Shown: positions 18,641-28,229, counted from the stretch's first letter. The stretch: DNA of 64,000 nt from Gaetbulibacter_B jejuensis (GCF_039524015.1 NZ_BAAAGF010000006.1:20232-84231), one strand, 5' to 3'. The notes: generated from the sequence alone by a model not told the origin. A program made the numbers and translations.

Positions 18641-19855
18641 ATGCAAAAATACCTCACTTTGCTACTCATTTTACTTATAGTGTCGTGTAAAGAAAATCCT
18701 GAAAAGTTAAAAACAGGAAACTATAGAGCAACGCTTAAAGTTAATGACACATTAAACCTACCGTTTAACTTTGAAGTAACAGCACCTAAGTCCATTAAAA
18801 TATTTAATGCTGAAGAAGTTATTTTGGTAAATGAGATTACTTATGCTAACGACTCGGTAATTATTCAAATGCCAGTTTTTGACGCTTTTTTAAAAGTAAA
18901 GATAGAAGGCGATATGCTTAAAGGATTTTATGTAAAAGAGGACTTGGATCGAGTTGTTGATTTTGAAGCGGAGTTTGGCAACTCTGAGCGATTTGCTACA
19001 AGCGAAAGAGTCTCTAAATATACAGTTGAAGGGAATTGGGAAACGCTTTTTAGCCCAAATTCTGTAGAAGATAAATACATAGCTAAAGGTATTTTTAAGC
19101 AAGATGGAAATAAGGTAACAGGAACTTTTAGAACCACAACTGGCGATTACAGATATCTTGAAGGTGTTATCAATGCTGATAAATTAAGCTTGTCTACCTT
19201 TGATGGAGCACACGCGTTTTTATTTACTGCTACAGTTGCTGATAGTATTATGGAAGGTATGTTTTACTCTGGAGCACATTGGAAAGAGCCTTTTATAGCA
19301 AAACGAAATGACACTTTTGAATTACCTGACGCTAACGATTTAACCTATTTAAAAGAAGGTTATGATGCGTTGGAGTTTTCTTTTCCTGATGCATCTGGTG
19401 CAATGGTGTCTTTAGCTGACGAGCAGTTTAAAGATAAAGTGGTTGTGGTGCAAATTATGGGTAGCTGGTGTCCAAACTGTTTGGATGAAAGTAAATTTTA
19501 TTCTGAATATTATAAGAACAATCAAGATAAAGATATTGCTTTTGTTGCACTTGCTTTTGAGTATGCTAAAACCGAAGAAAAAGCCTTTAATAGTATAAAA
19601 CGATTACAAAACGATGTTGGGATTGAATATCCTGTACTATTAGCACAATACGGAACCTCTAATAAAACCAAGGCACAACAGAAACTACCAATGTTAAACC
19701 ATGTATTGTCTTATCCAACATCCATTTTTATAGATAAAAAAGGAGCAGTAAGAAAAATTCATACAGGGTTTAATGGTCCTGCTACAGGTGAAAAATATAT
19801 TGAGTTTAAAACCGAGTTTGAAAGTTTTGTAAATGAGTTGTTAGCGGAAGACTAA
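18641..19855 (+). CDS. TlpA-like thioredoxin-fold lipoprotein
   Basis: 404 residues from the ATG at 18641, which begins a proper lipoprotein signal (LLILLIVSC). The longer frame to 18581 adds a second hydrophobic stretch and is not preferred. The N-terminal 240 residues are a beta-rich domain of unknown role. The C-terminal 150 form a TlpA/AhpC-type thioredoxin fold with an active site WCPNC (Cys277, Cys280) and a cis-Pro region SYPTSIFIDK. It is probably anchored in the periplasm and acts as a disulfide reductase or isomerase. CPNC is an unusual but functional-looking variant of CPPC. Its stop is 9 bases from the convergent lipoprotein gene, with no terminator between. Confidence 0.82.
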   Translation: MQKYLTLLLILLIVSCKENPEKLKTGNYRATLKVNDTLNLPFNFEVTAPKSIKIFNAEEVILVNEITYANDSVIIQMPVFDAFLKVKIEGDMLKGFYVKEDLDRVVDFEAEFGNSERFATSERVSKYTVEGNWETLFSPNSVEDKYIAKGIFKQDGNKVTGTFRTTTGDYRYLEGVINADKLSLSTFDGAHAFLFTATVADSIMEGMFYSGAHWKEPFIAKRNDTFELPDANDLTYLKEGYDALEFSFPDASGAMVSLADEQFKDKVVVVQIMGSWCPNCLDESKFYSEYYKNNQDKDIAFVALAFEYAKTEEKAFNSIKRLQNDVGIEYPVLLAQYGTSNKTKAQQKLPMLNHVLSYPTSIFIDKKGAVRKIHTGFNGPATGEKYIEFKTEFESFVNELLAED

Positions 19856-19864
19856 CAGCAAAAA

Positions 19865-20311
19865 CTATTTTCTTAATCCAAACCCTTTAGGCGCTTTTAG
19901 CTTTGAGGAATCATACATGTTTATATATATTGAAACAGTATCCTTTGAACCTTCCCAAGTCACTCTATAATTGTCTAACATAGCATGACCCATTATTCCG
20001 TTTTCACTTTTTACAGGACAGCAGCTTCCTGCCCTGTAATAAGAAACGGTTTCGCCATTTGGTCCTGTTAAGGCATTAAGGTATCTGCGTTCGTTCATTG
20101 GACCTTCATTTTCACTCACTCCTCCAACTTCAACAGCATTTTTAGGAGAATATCCATAACTGTCATCGGTTGAAATTTCAGTCACCAAAAACATATATTC
20201 GTTAACTAAAATTTGAGCTTGATTTTTAGAAGTTTTCTTTATTGCACTTTTGGACGAAGAGCAAGCAATTGTAGCAATGCAAACTAAAATGAGTAAAACA
20301 ATTTTTTTCAT
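19865..20311 (-). CDS. small conserved lipoprotein, function unknown
   Basis: 148 residues with a lipobox signal ending TIACSSSK. Conserved-looking features are YGYSPKNAVEVGG, GPMNERRYLNALTGPNGE and a paired-cysteine segment AGSCCPVK, with a basic tail. Proteins of this type in Flavobacteriia are, from memory, sometimes labelled 2-dehydro-3-deoxyphosphooctonate aldolase; nothing here supports that, since the protein is far too short and lipidated. It is 12 bases downstream of the M1 aminopeptidase and likely in the same operon. No function is assigned. Confidence 0.7.
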   Translation of the reverse strand: MKKIVLLILVCIATIACSSSKSAIKKTSKNQAQILVNEYMFLVTEISTDDSYGYSPKNAVEVGGVSENEGPMNERRYLNALTGPNGETVSYYRAGSCCPVKSENGIMGHAMLDNYRVTWEGSKDTVSIYINMYDSSKLKAPKGFGLRK

Positions 20312-20323
20312 TCTATACTTTTT

Positions 20324-22192
20324 TTATTCAGGACTATAACCTAGTAGCTTATCAATTGTACCAGCAGTAACCGAGTGGTAATTAGGTCTTGCTTTTTTGT
20401 AAATAACAAGAGCTTCATCAACTCTGTTGGCATTCTTAAACGCTCTAAATAGTGTTTCAACATACCAACGTCTTCCTACACGAGTTAAAAAGCTGTCAAT
20501 GTTTTTGTCTACATTATTGTTGTGGTAATTGTGTTTTATGGCTTGCTCAAACCATACCATAGCTATGTGCGAATTGCTTGCGTTTGAAAAATCAAAAGCA
20601 TTATCAAGCATTGCTAATTGGTCTGTGGTGATGTCTTCAGGTAAATTTCTCACAAAGTGAACCCATTCTTGTGTAGTCCATTCCTTTGTAACTGAATCTT
20701 CAACTGAATTTTGATCTAAATATTTTTGAAGTGTTGCTTCAACGTTATTAAATTTATCTGATACAATTTTAGATTGATTGTCAGGAACACCTGGTTGATA
20801 AATCCATTCTTCAACATTAAAAGTGATATTGTTTTTTTGTAACAAGTTAGTATTAAGATACTCTACAAAATCTTCGGTTGTAAGTGTAGAAAAAGCATGT
20901 GTATTAAAATAGTCTTTAATGAACGCATCAAATTTTTCTCTTCCTACAGTTTCTTCTAGTGTTCTTAAAAACAAATAACCTTTATCGTAAGCGATACTGT
21001 TCATGCCATCATCAGGATTTTGTCCTTTTAAATCGAGTTTTAGTTTTGTGGCTTCAGGAGTATCTTTTAAAGCTTCAATTTCTTCGGTAAGATCTTGTCT
21101 TCCTATAAGTGCAATCATATTTGCTCTGTCATTACCATAAAGAGCTTCCATGATTCTTATTTCAAAATAAACCGTAAAACCTTCGTTTAGCCAAAAGTCG
21201 TTCCATGTAGCATTGGTTACTAAATTACCAGACCAAGAGTGAGCTAATTCATGAGCGATTAAAGAGGTTAAACTTTTATCTCCTGCAATTACTGTAGGTG
21301 TAGCAAAAGTAAGTCTTGGGTTTTCCATACCACCAAAAGGAAAACTAGGAGGTAGGACAATAACATCAAACTGATCCCAATCATATGTTCCATATAAATT
21401 TTCAGCAGCTGCAACCATGTTTTCCATATCAGAAAACTCATAGTGAGCAGCTTCAATCATAGATTTTTCTGCATAAACTCCTGTTCTGTCGCTAACAGGT
21501 TTGTATTCAATATCACCCACAGCTAAAGCAATAAGGTAAGGTGATATGGCTTGTTTCATTTTAAAATGATAAACGCCATCTTTGGTCTTTTCTTTTGGGT
21601 TTTCGGCACTCATTACTGCCATTAACTCAACAGGCACTTTTACTGTAGCATCATAAGTAATTCTAACTTGAGGACTGTCTTGAATTGGTATCCAAGTACG
21701 TGTTAATATGGCTTGACCTTGAGTGAATAAAAACGGATGATTTTTGTCAGCTGTTTGTTGAGGACTAAGCCATTGTAACGCTTCTGTTTTGTTGGTAGTA
21801 TTGTAATTAACACTAATGGTTTTAGTGTCTTCTTTGATTGTGATAGTAAGAGGTTTACCAAGTTGCTCATTAAATTCACCTAATGAAAACTCGGTTGGTT
21901 GTCCATTTGCTAAAACCGATTGTACTTCAAGGTATTTAGTGTCTAATACAATGGTGTTAGAGTTATTGTTTTTTATATCATAAGTAGCGGTTCCTGAAAC
22001 TTTTTCAGTATTAAAGTCTACTTCAATGTCTAAATTTAAATGTGTTATAACAGCTTTGTTTGGTTGAGCAAAAGAGTGTGATTCTTCAACATAAGTCTTA
22101 GTAGGTTCTTGCGCTTGTTCTGGCGCTTTTTCATTTTTGCAATTTGTAAATAAAGCAAATGCTGTAGATAATAGTAAAAAGGTTTTTTTCAT
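20324..22192 (-). CDS. M1-family (leukotriene A4 hydrolase-like) aminopeptidase
   Basis: 622 residues with a signal ending in a lipobox-like TNC (Cys19). The zinc site is complete: HELAHSW near residue 310 supplies two His and the general-base Glu, and 18 residues on, NEGFTVYFE supplies the third ligand. The exopeptidase motif reads GGMENPR. The N-terminal beta-saddle (about 40-230) and the C-terminal helical domain (from about 500, leukotriene A4 hydrolase-like) give the usual order. It trims N-terminal residues from peptides in the periplasm. Between the small SRPBCC-linked genes upstream and a lipoprotein downstream, all closely spaced. Confidence 0.92.
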   Translation of the reverse strand: MKKTFLLLSTAFALFTNCKNEKAPEQAQEPTKTYVEESHSFAQPNKAVITHLNLDIEVDFNTEKVSGTATYDIKNNNSNTIVLDTKYLEVQSVLANGQPTEFSLGEFNEQLGKPLTITIKEDTKTISVNYNTTNKTEALQWLSPQQTADKNHPFLFTQGQAILTRTWIPIQDSPQVRITYDATVKVPVELMAVMSAENPKEKTKDGVYHFKMKQAISPYLIALAVGDIEYKPVSDRTGVYAEKSMIEAAHYEFSDMENMVAAAENLYGTYDWDQFDVIVLPPSFPFGGMENPRLTFATPTVIAGDKSLTSLIAHELAHSWSGNLVTNATWNDFWLNEGFTVYFEIRIMEALYGNDRANMIALIGRQDLTEEIEALKDTPEATKLKLDLKGQNPDDGMNSIAYDKGYLFLRTLEETVGREKFDAFIKDYFNTHAFSTLTTEDFVEYLNTNLLQKNNITFNVEEWIYQPGVPDNQSKIVSDKFNNVEATLQKYLDQNSVEDSVTKEWTTQEWVHFVRNLPEDITTDQLAMLDNAFDFSNASNSHIAMVWFEQAIKHNYHNNNVDKNIDSFLTRVGRRWYVETLFRAFKNANRVDEALVIYKKARPNYHSVTAGTIDKLLGYSPE

Positions 22193-22201
22193 GGGTAAAT
22201 A

Positions 22202-22438
22202 TTAATTATTGTACACTTGACCTCTGTGAGGTTTTAGTGCATCTCTTACAGGTTTCATGTTGTTTTCGTCTATAACTAAAAATGCAATTGCATGCATATC
22301 GTTAATGGCTTCAAAACCTGTTATTGTAACGTTAAGTTTTTGAATGTTAATATATTCTTTTAAGTGAATTTCATGGTGTTTAGCGGTTTGCAGTGCAGCT
22401 GGACCTCTAAAATCCCAAATGAGTTTTAGTTTACGCAT
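22202..22438 (-). CDS. small conserved protein of unknown function (78 residues)
   Basis: The ATG at 22438 is chosen because it overlaps the stop of the preceding gene in an 8-base ATGCGTAA arrangement, typical of translational coupling. The product begins MRKLKLIWDFRGPAA, contains several His residues (AKHHEIHLKEY) and ends KPHRGQVYNN. There is no signal peptide, so it is cytoplasmic. The length and alternating pattern suggest a ferredoxin-like alpha/beta fold, which is a guess. Tight linkage to the SRPBCC gene suggests a joint role. Confidence 0.65.
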   Translation of the reverse strand: MRKLKLIWDFRGPAALQTAKHHEIHLKEYINIQKLNVTITGFEAINDMHAIAFLVIDENNMKPVRDALKPHRGQVYNN

Positions 22439-22886
22439 TGGCAACAGATGTTCCGTTTTCAACAAAATTTTTAAAATCTTGCATGTAAAGTAACGATTGT
22501 TTTTTAAACGCTTTAGGCATAAGCTTAGTCATAATTTTCATAAAGAAGTTTAATGGGATAAACTCACTTTTAGATGTCCAAATAGTATGGCCTTCGCTAT
22601 TTTCTTTAAAGTAATTTTCCTGTATGTTATTCATGCTATTGGTAGCATAAGTTGCATGAAATTCATGAGGTAGGTTTCTATAAGTAATGGTTTCAATAAG
22701 CTCCATATCTCGTTTACCCATTTTGTATTTCAGCTTCATTTTTGCACCAAATTCTCCAGGAGTACCCGAAATATGTTCGGCAGATACCAAACCACGTTGC
22801 CAATGTTTAAGGTTTTCAGGATTGTCTAGTTTTCTGATAACCGTATCAATAGGACTTTCAATAATGATTTCGGTAGTATACTTCAT
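22431..22886 (-). CDS. SRPBCC (START-like) domain protein
   Basis: 151 residues spanning one SRPBCC domain: it opens TTEIIIESPIDTVIRKLDN, the usual first strand and helix, then LKHWQRGL, and ends with a long C-terminal helix (SLLYMQDFKNFVEN). Such domains enclose a hydrophobic cavity for lipids, polyketides or aromatic molecules; the ligand here is unknown. It has no signal peptide. It is the first gene of a four-gene leftward operon and is divergent from the foldase gene at 23018, sharing a 131-base intergenic region. Confidence 0.78.
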   Translation of the reverse strand: MKYTTEIIIESPIDTVIRKLDNPENLKHWQRGLVSAEHISGTPGEFGAKMKLKYKMGKRDMELIETITYRNLPHEFHATYATNSMNNIQENYFKENSEGHTIWTSKSEFIPLNFFMKIMTKLMPKAFKKQSLLYMQDFKNFVENGTSVANA

Positions 22887-22958
22887 GGTAGTATAATTTA
22901 TACGGACTAAATATAGTTAGTTTTTTTAAGTAAAATGTAAAAGTGATGTAAAAGCATG

Positions 22959-22988
22959 TTGTTTAATATTCTAATTGTTTTATTTTTG
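22959..22988 (+). promoter_or_regulatory. promoter of the foldase operon, Bacteroidota type
   Basis: TTG at 22959-22961, exactly 19 bases, then TATTTTTG at 22981-22988. It matches TTG-N19-TAnnTTTG. It lies 29 bases before the ATG at 23018 and would drive the run of foldase genes and moxR. Confidence 0.75.
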
Positions 22989-23017
22989 CTCAAATCACAT
23001 AATAGACTACTAAATTT

Positions 23018-25003
23018 ATGAATTTAAAGTTATTTGTACTTTCTGCTTTTTTTTGTTTCACAGCATTTAGTGTTGCCCAAACAAATAAGCAAGATGTATT
23101 GTTTACAGTTGATGGAGATCCTGTAAAAGCATCAGAGTTTATTAGAGTTTACAATAAAAATCTTGAATTGGTAAAAGACGAATCTCAAAAAGATGTAGAT
23201 GAGTATTTAAAATTGTTTATCAATTATAAGCTTAAGATAAAAGAAGCAAAACGATTAGGATTAGATGAGAATGCTAATTATAAAAGAGAATTTTTAAACT
23301 ATAAAAAACAGCTTACCAAAAACTATTTAACCGATAACAAAGTAACTGATGCTTTGGTTAAAGAGGCTTATGATCGTTTGGCTTACGATGTAAAAGTATC
23401 TCATATTTTATTCAGATTTGATACTTCAAATACTGATACTACTGCTGTTTACAATGACTTGTTAGAGCTTAGAAAACGTGCACAAAAAGAAGGTTTTGAA
23501 ACGGTTTTTAACGATTTAAATGCAAACTACAAGCAGCAAAACTCACGAGCGTTAAATTATAAGGGTTACGAAACTTACGCTGAGCATTTAGGCTATTTTT
23601 CGGCATTTAAAATGGTTTACGATTTTGAAAATGTAGCTTACAATACAAATGTTGGAGAGGTATCGATGCCATTTAGAAGTAGTTTTGGATATCATATTTT
23701 AAAGGTAGAAGACAAGAGACCATCAAGAGGAGAGGTTACAGTTAAGCATATAATGGTGTCAAACAAGCAAATGGATTCTACTTTAAAACCAGAAGTACGT
23801 ATCAACGAACTGTATAAAAAGATTGAACAAGGAGAGAGTTTTGAAATGTTGGCTAAACAATTTTCGGACGATAAAAGTTCATCAGGAAAAGGAGGATTAT
23901 TATCACCATTTAAAAGCGGTCAATTAAGCTCAACAGCTTTTGAAGATGGTGCATTTGCTCTTAAAAATGCTGGTGATATTTCTGAGCCTTTTCAATCAGA
24001 ATACGGTTGGCACATAGTTAAGCTAGTGGATAAAAAACCGTTAGATGCTTTTGATGTTATGAAACCTGAATTAGAACAAAGGGTTAAGCGCGATTCTCGT
24101 TCAGCATTAATAAATACAGCATTAACCGAAAAATTGAAATCCAGCTACAAGATTACTGAAAACGAAAAAGCCTTAACTTATTTTGAAACCTTAATTGTTG
24201 ATGATTTTTTCAAAGGCGCTTGGAATGTTCCCTCAGGTTTTGATGCTAAGAAAAACTTTTTAGTTATTGGAAATACTGAGTTTAGTTATGGCGATTTTGC
24301 TAACCATCTTAAAAGTGTACAAAGAGGGTATTTAGGTAAAAACGTTTCGCCAAAAGATGTTATTTCTAAAGAATACAACGCTTTTTTAGATGCTAACCTT
24401 ATTAAATACAGAGAAGATAATCTTGAGTTTGAAGATGAAAATTTTGCATTTATTTTAAACGAATACAGAGATGGATTGTTATTGTTTGACCTTATGGAAA
24501 AACAAGTGTGGAATGCAGCAGTAAAAGATACTGTTGGTCTTGAGGCTTATTACAATAAAAATTCTTCAAACTACGTTTGGGAAAATAGAATTGATGGAGT
24601 AGTTGCAACTGCTGCAAAAAAGAAAGATGTTTCTAAAGTGATAGACCTTTTTAAAGCTGGTAAAACTGTGGATGAGATAAATACTCAACTTAATACTGAT
24701 AAAGAACAAAAAGTGATTTTTACAAGAGGTATTATGGACACACAACACCAATCTTTACCAAAAGATTTTGAATACAAAGAAGGACTTTCAAAAATTTACA
24801 ATTACAATGGAGCTTACCATGTTATAAAAGTAGATAAAGTACTTCCTAAGAGTACAAAAACTTTTGAAGAGGCAAAAGGTATGGTTATAAGCGATTATCA
24901 AAACTACATTGAACAAAACTGGTTACAAAGCCTAAATGAAACCTATAAAGTAGAAGTTGATAATGCTGTTTTAGAAAAGGTAAAATCTCAAATTTTAAAC
25001 TAA
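23018..25003 (+). CDS. periplasmic peptidyl-prolyl isomerase with two parvulin domains
   Basis: 661 residues with a signal peptide (LFVLSAFFCFTAFSVAQ). An N-terminal SurA/PrsA-like chaperone region (FTVDGDPVKASEF, about 28-120) is followed by two parvulin (PpiC) domains: about 125-235 (KVSHILFRFD to SFGYHILKVED) and about 240-345 (TVKHIMVSNK to EYGWHIVKLVD). A further 300-residue region resembles another chaperone or degenerate isomerase segment. It should assist folding of outer-membrane proteins. It is the first of three consecutive foldase-like genes, with only 2 bases to the next, and has its own consensus promoter. Confidence 0.88.
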   Translation: MNLKLFVLSAFFCFTAFSVAQTNKQDVLFTVDGDPVKASEFIRVYNKNLELVKDESQKDVDEYLKLFINYKLKIKEAKRLGLDENANYKREFLNYKKQLTKNYLTDNKVTDALVKEAYDRLAYDVKVSHILFRFDTSNTDTTAVYNDLLELRKRAQKEGFETVFNDLNANYKQQNSRALNYKGYETYAEHLGYFSAFKMVYDFENVAYNTNVGEVSMPFRSSFGYHILKVEDKRPSRGEVTVKHIMVSNKQMDSTLKPEVRINELYKKIEQGESFEMLAKQFSDDKSSSGKGGLLSPFKSGQLSSTAFEDGAFALKNAGDISEPFQSEYGWHIVKLVDKKPLDAFDVMKPELEQRVKRDSRSALINTALTEKLKSSYKITENEKALTYFETLIVDDFFKGAWNVPSGFDAKKNFLVIGNTEFSYGDFANHLKSVQRGYLGKNVSPKDVISKEYNAFLDANLIKYREDNLEFEDENFAFILNEYRDGLLLFDLMEKQVWNAAVKDTVGLEAYYNKNSSNYVWENRIDGVVATAAKKKDVSKVIDLFKAGKTVDEINTQLNTDKEQKVIFTRGIMDTQHQSLPKDFEYKEGLSKIYNYNGAYHVIKVDKVLPKSTKTFEEAKGMVISDYQNYIEQNWLQSLNETYKVEVDNAVLEKVKSQILN

Positions 25004-25005
25004 TT

Positions 25006-25860
25006 TTGATTAAACGTTTTAGCGTTATTATAATAACTTTTGTGTGTGTTTTGTCCTGTGATTTTTTTAAAAAGACAGAAGATAGAACTCCTATTGCTCG
25101 TGTTAACGAAACCTATCTTTACGAAGAAGATATAAAAGATTTAGTAGCTGAAGGAACTTCGGTAGAAGATAGCACGCTATTAGTTAACAACTACATTACA
25201 CGTTGGGCAACCCAATTATTGTTGGTTGAAGGTGCTGAACGTAACTTGCCTGAAACCACACAAAATAATTTCAATAAATTAGTAAGTCAATATAAAAAGG
25301 ACTTGTTTACAAAAGCCTATTTAGATGCTTTAGTAAAGAAAAATATTGATACAACGGTAAGTCAGTCTGAAGCTGATACAGTATATTCAAAAAACAAAGA
25401 AACATTTAAGCTTAACGAAGAACTTGTAAAGTTTAGATATATCAATATTCCTCAAAATGCAATTAATCTTGACGATATAGAAAAACGTTTTAAACGTTTT
25501 GATACTAATGATAAAAGATATTTAGATTCTATTTCGGTTCAGTTTAAATCCTACTCGTTAAACGACTCTGTTTGGGTAAAAACCTCACAAGTTATTGAGA
25601 AGGTACCAGTTTTAAATGCAGAGAATAAAAAAGAACTGTTAAAAAAATCTAATTTTTTACAACTCAAAGATTCATTACACCTATATTTGATGCAAATTAA
25701 TGATGTATTACTGCAAAATGATTATGCTCCATTAGAGTATGTAAAACCTACCATTAATCAAATAATAATAAATAAAAGGAAGTTAGAGCTTATAAAGCAA
25801 CTTGAAAAAGATATTACCAAAGATGCAATTAAAAACAATCAATTTGAAATTTTTAACTAA
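25006..25860 (+). CDS. SurA-N-like lipoprotein without isomerase domain (TTG start)
   Basis: 284 residues. The signal ends in VLSCDFFKK, a lipobox. The mature start RTPIARVNETYLYEEDI matches the N-terminal strand-helix of SurA/PpiC chaperones, but no parvulin core (no H-I-L..F or GYH motif) is seen, so this is a chaperone-like protein without catalytic domain. No ATG is available: the frame opens at TTG 25006, two bases after the upstream stop, and the signal peptide would be lost with any later start. It sits between two parvulin genes and overlaps the next, so the three proteins are probably made together. Confidence 0.75.
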   Translation: MIKRFSVIIITFVCVLSCDFFKKTEDRTPIARVNETYLYEEDIKDLVAEGTSVEDSTLLVNNYITRWATQLLLVEGAERNLPETTQNNFNKLVSQYKKDLFTKAYLDALVKKNIDTTVSQSEADTVYSKNKETFKLNEELVKFRYINIPQNAINLDDIEKRFKRFDTNDKRYLDSISVQFKSYSLNDSVWVKTSQVIEKVPVLNAENKKELLKKSNFLQLKDSLHLYLMQINDVLLQNDYAPLEYVKPTINQIIINKRKLELIKQLEKDITKDAIKNNQFEIFN

Positions 25861-27274
25861 TACAAAGTTTCTGTTTACAGTAACAACACTGCTTGGATTT
25901 ACATTTGCCAATGCTCAAGAAATTATCGAAGAAAAAGAAGCGGTAAAGTCTGTAGATACTGTTAATACTGCTAACCAACGTAAAAAAATAGATGGTGTAG
26001 CAGCAGTAGTTGGAGACTATGTGGTATTAGACTCCGATTTAGACAAGGAAATCATTCAGTTACAACAAAGAGGAGTTTCAGCTAGCGAAATGCCTTCACG
26101 CTGTCAGTTGTTTGGTAAGCTGTTAGAAGATAAACTGTATGCACATCATGCTATTCAAGATAGTATTGTGGTAAATGAGTTGGAAATCCGTTCTAACATC
26201 GACCAGCAAATGAGCTATTTAATGGAGCAAATTGGTTCAATGGAAGAGATCTTAAAATTCTATAATAAAGACTCTGAAGAAAGCCTAAGAGAAGAAATTT
26301 TTGAAATCAACAAAAACGGAAAGCTTGCAATGGAAATGCAGCGTAAAATTGTTGAGGATATTGAAGTAACTCCAGAAGAAGTACGTGAGTATTTCAACGA
26401 AATCCCTGAAGAGGAACGACCAATTTTTGGTACTGAATTAAAAGTGGCTCAAATAGTAGTAATCCCTAAAGTATCTGAAGAGGAAAAACAAAAGGTAATT
26501 GACAGATTAAGAGAATTTAAAGCTGATGTTATCGAAAATGGAGCGAGTTTCACAACAAAAGCTGTATTTTATTCTGATGATGTTGCCTCTCGTAAAGATG
26601 GTGGAAAATACTCTTTAAATAAGAAAAGACCTCAAATGGTAAAAGAGTTTAGAGATGTTGCTTTCTCTTTACAGGAAGGTGAAATTTCTGAGCCTTTTGA
26701 AACCGATTTTGGATACCATATCATTTACCTTGAAAAAATTAGAGGTCAAATTTACGATGTAAGACACATTCTTTTACGTCCTGAAATTACACAAGAAGCA
26801 ATTCAAGAAGCTAAAGATAAAATAGAATTAATTAGACAACGTATAGTTGATGGCGAAATCACTTTTGCTGATGCAGCAAGAGAAATGAGTGATGAAAAAG
26901 AAACCAGACAAGATGGTGGGCAATTAATTAATCCAAAAACTCAAGATTTCAATTTTGAGTTAACTAAAATGGATCCTGAATTATATACTCAAATTCAAAA
27001 CTTAAAAGACAACGAAATAAGTTTAGTGTATCAAGATGAAGATAGAGTAAACCGTATTAAGTTTAAAATCTTGACGGTTACTGATAGAATTGATGAGCAT
27101 AAAGCCGATTTTGCTAAAGATTATTTAAAAATTAAAAGTTTAGCTGAACAAGACAAGCAGTACAAAGCAATTGACAAGTGGCTAGATGAAAAAATATTGG
27201 ATACTTATATAAAAGTTAATGGTGAATATAGAGATTGTGAATTTAGCAGCAATTGGTTAAAAAAAGAAGAATAA
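25823..27274 (+). CDS. surA: SurA-like periplasmic chaperone / peptidyl-prolyl isomerase
   Basis: 483 residues from the ATG at 25823, inside the end of the preceding gene (38-base overlap); a TTG at 25802 is the longer alternative. A signal peptide ends FTFANAQ. The SurA N-domain follows (IDGVAAVVGDYVVLDSDLDKEI), with the CQLFGKLLEDKL helix, then two parvulin domains: about 200-300 (LKVAQIVVIPK to DFGYHIIYLEK) and about 305-405 (DVRHILLRPEI onward). The second lacks the usual closing GYH motif and may be less active. The architecture is that of SurA, which escorts outer-membrane beta-barrel precursors to the BAM complex. Confidence 0.88.
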   Translation: MQLKTINLKFLTNTKFLFTVTTLLGFTFANAQEIIEEKEAVKSVDTVNTANQRKKIDGVAAVVGDYVVLDSDLDKEIIQLQQRGVSASEMPSRCQLFGKLLEDKLYAHHAIQDSIVVNELEIRSNIDQQMSYLMEQIGSMEEILKFYNKDSEESLREEIFEINKNGKLAMEMQRKIVEDIEVTPEEVREYFNEIPEEERPIFGTELKVAQIVVIPKVSEEEKQKVIDRLREFKADVIENGASFTTKAVFYSDDVASRKDGGKYSLNKKRPQMVKEFRDVAFSLQEGEISEPFETDFGYHIIYLEKIRGQIYDVRHILLRPEITQEAIQEAKDKIELIRQRIVDGEITFADAAREMSDEKETRQDGGQLINPKTQDFNFELTKMDPELYTQIQNLKDNEISLVYQDEDRVNRIKFKILTVTDRIDEHKADFAKDYLKIKSLAEQDKQYKAIDKWLDEKILDTYIKVNGEYRDCEFSSNWLKKEE

Positions 27275-27275
27275 T

Positions 27276-28229
27276 ATGTCTGACGTAGCAGCTGTAGAAC
27301 AGTTTGTAAAAAAATATCAAGCCCTAAAAAGTGAAATAGCCAAAGTAATTATTGGTCAAGATGAAGTAGTAAACCAAATCTTGATTTCAATATTTTCAGG
27401 AGGACACTCTTTATTGATTGGAGTTCCTGGTTTAGCTAAAACCTTAATGGTAAATACCATTGCTCAAGCTTTAGGATTAGATTTCAAACGTATACAGTTT
27501 ACACCAGATTTAATGCCAAGTGATATTCTTGGAAGCGAAATTCTTGATGAAAACCGTCAGTTTAAATTCATAAAAGGACCTATTTTCGCTAACATTATTC
27601 TTGCTGATGAGATTAACCGTACACCTCCAAAAACGCAAGCTGCTTTATTAGAAGCAATGCAAGAGCGTGCAGTAACGGTTGCAGGTCATCATTACAAACT
27701 AAATTTACCATACTTTGTATTAGCAACACAAAACCCAATTGAGCAAGAAGGAACTTATCCTTTACCAGAAGCGCAATTAGACCGTTTTATGTTTGCAATT
27801 AATCTAGAATATCCATCTTTTGCTGAAGAAGTTGAAGTTGTAAAAGCCACTACAACTGATGTTGCTAAAACAGTAAACGCTTTATTTACTGCACAAGAAA
27901 TTATAGATTTTCAAAATTTAATACGTCGTATTCCTGTTGCTGATAACGTGATAGAATATGCTGTTGGTATGGTTGGAAAAACGAGACCAAATGCATCTAC
28001 AGCTTCTGATTTGGTTAAGGAGTTTGTAGATTGGGGAGCAGGACCAAGAGCGTCTCAAAACTTAATTCTTGCTGCAAAAACACATTCTGCAATACACGGA
28101 AAATTCTCCCCAGATATTGAAAATGTTCAAGCTGTTGCTACAGGTATCCTTAGACATAGAATTATTAAAAACTACAAAGCCGAAGCAGAAGGTGTTACCG
28201 ATGAGCAAATTATAAAAAGCTTGTTCTAA
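27276..28229 (+). CDS. moxR: MoxR-family AAA+ ATPase
   Basis: 317 residues, the normal length. Walker A is GVPGLAKT (about 48-55), Walker B with the following conserved segment is ILADEINRTPPKTQAA, sensor 1 is FVLATQNPIEQEGTYPLPEA, and the lid contains GPRASQNLI. MoxR ATPases act as chaperones that mature or activate partner proteins, often VWA-domain proteins. Here the usual partners (DUF58 and VWA genes) do not follow; the gene is 1 base after surA and is followed by an acyltransferase. The link to envelope folding is therefore contextual. Confidence 0.92.
   Translation: MSDVAAVEQFVKKYQALKSEIAKVIIGQDEVVNQILISIFSGGHSLLIGVPGLAKTLMVNTIAQALGLDFKRIQFTPDLMPSDILGSEILDENRQFKFIKGPIFANIILADEINRTPPKTQAALLEAMQERAVTVAGHHYKLNLPYFVLATQNPIEQEGTYPLPEAQLDRFMFAINLEYPSFAEEVEVVKATTTDVAKTVNALFTAQEIIDFQNLIRRIPVADNVIEYAVGMVGKTRPNASTASDLVKEFVDWGAGPRASQNLILAAKTHSAIHGKFSPDIENVQAVATGILRHRIIKNYKAEAEGVTDEQIIKSLF

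Noticed and set aside
19865..20311. 2-dehydro-3-deoxyphosphooctonate aldolase
   Set aside because: The 148-residue lipoprotein has no aldolase barrel and is about half the size needed.
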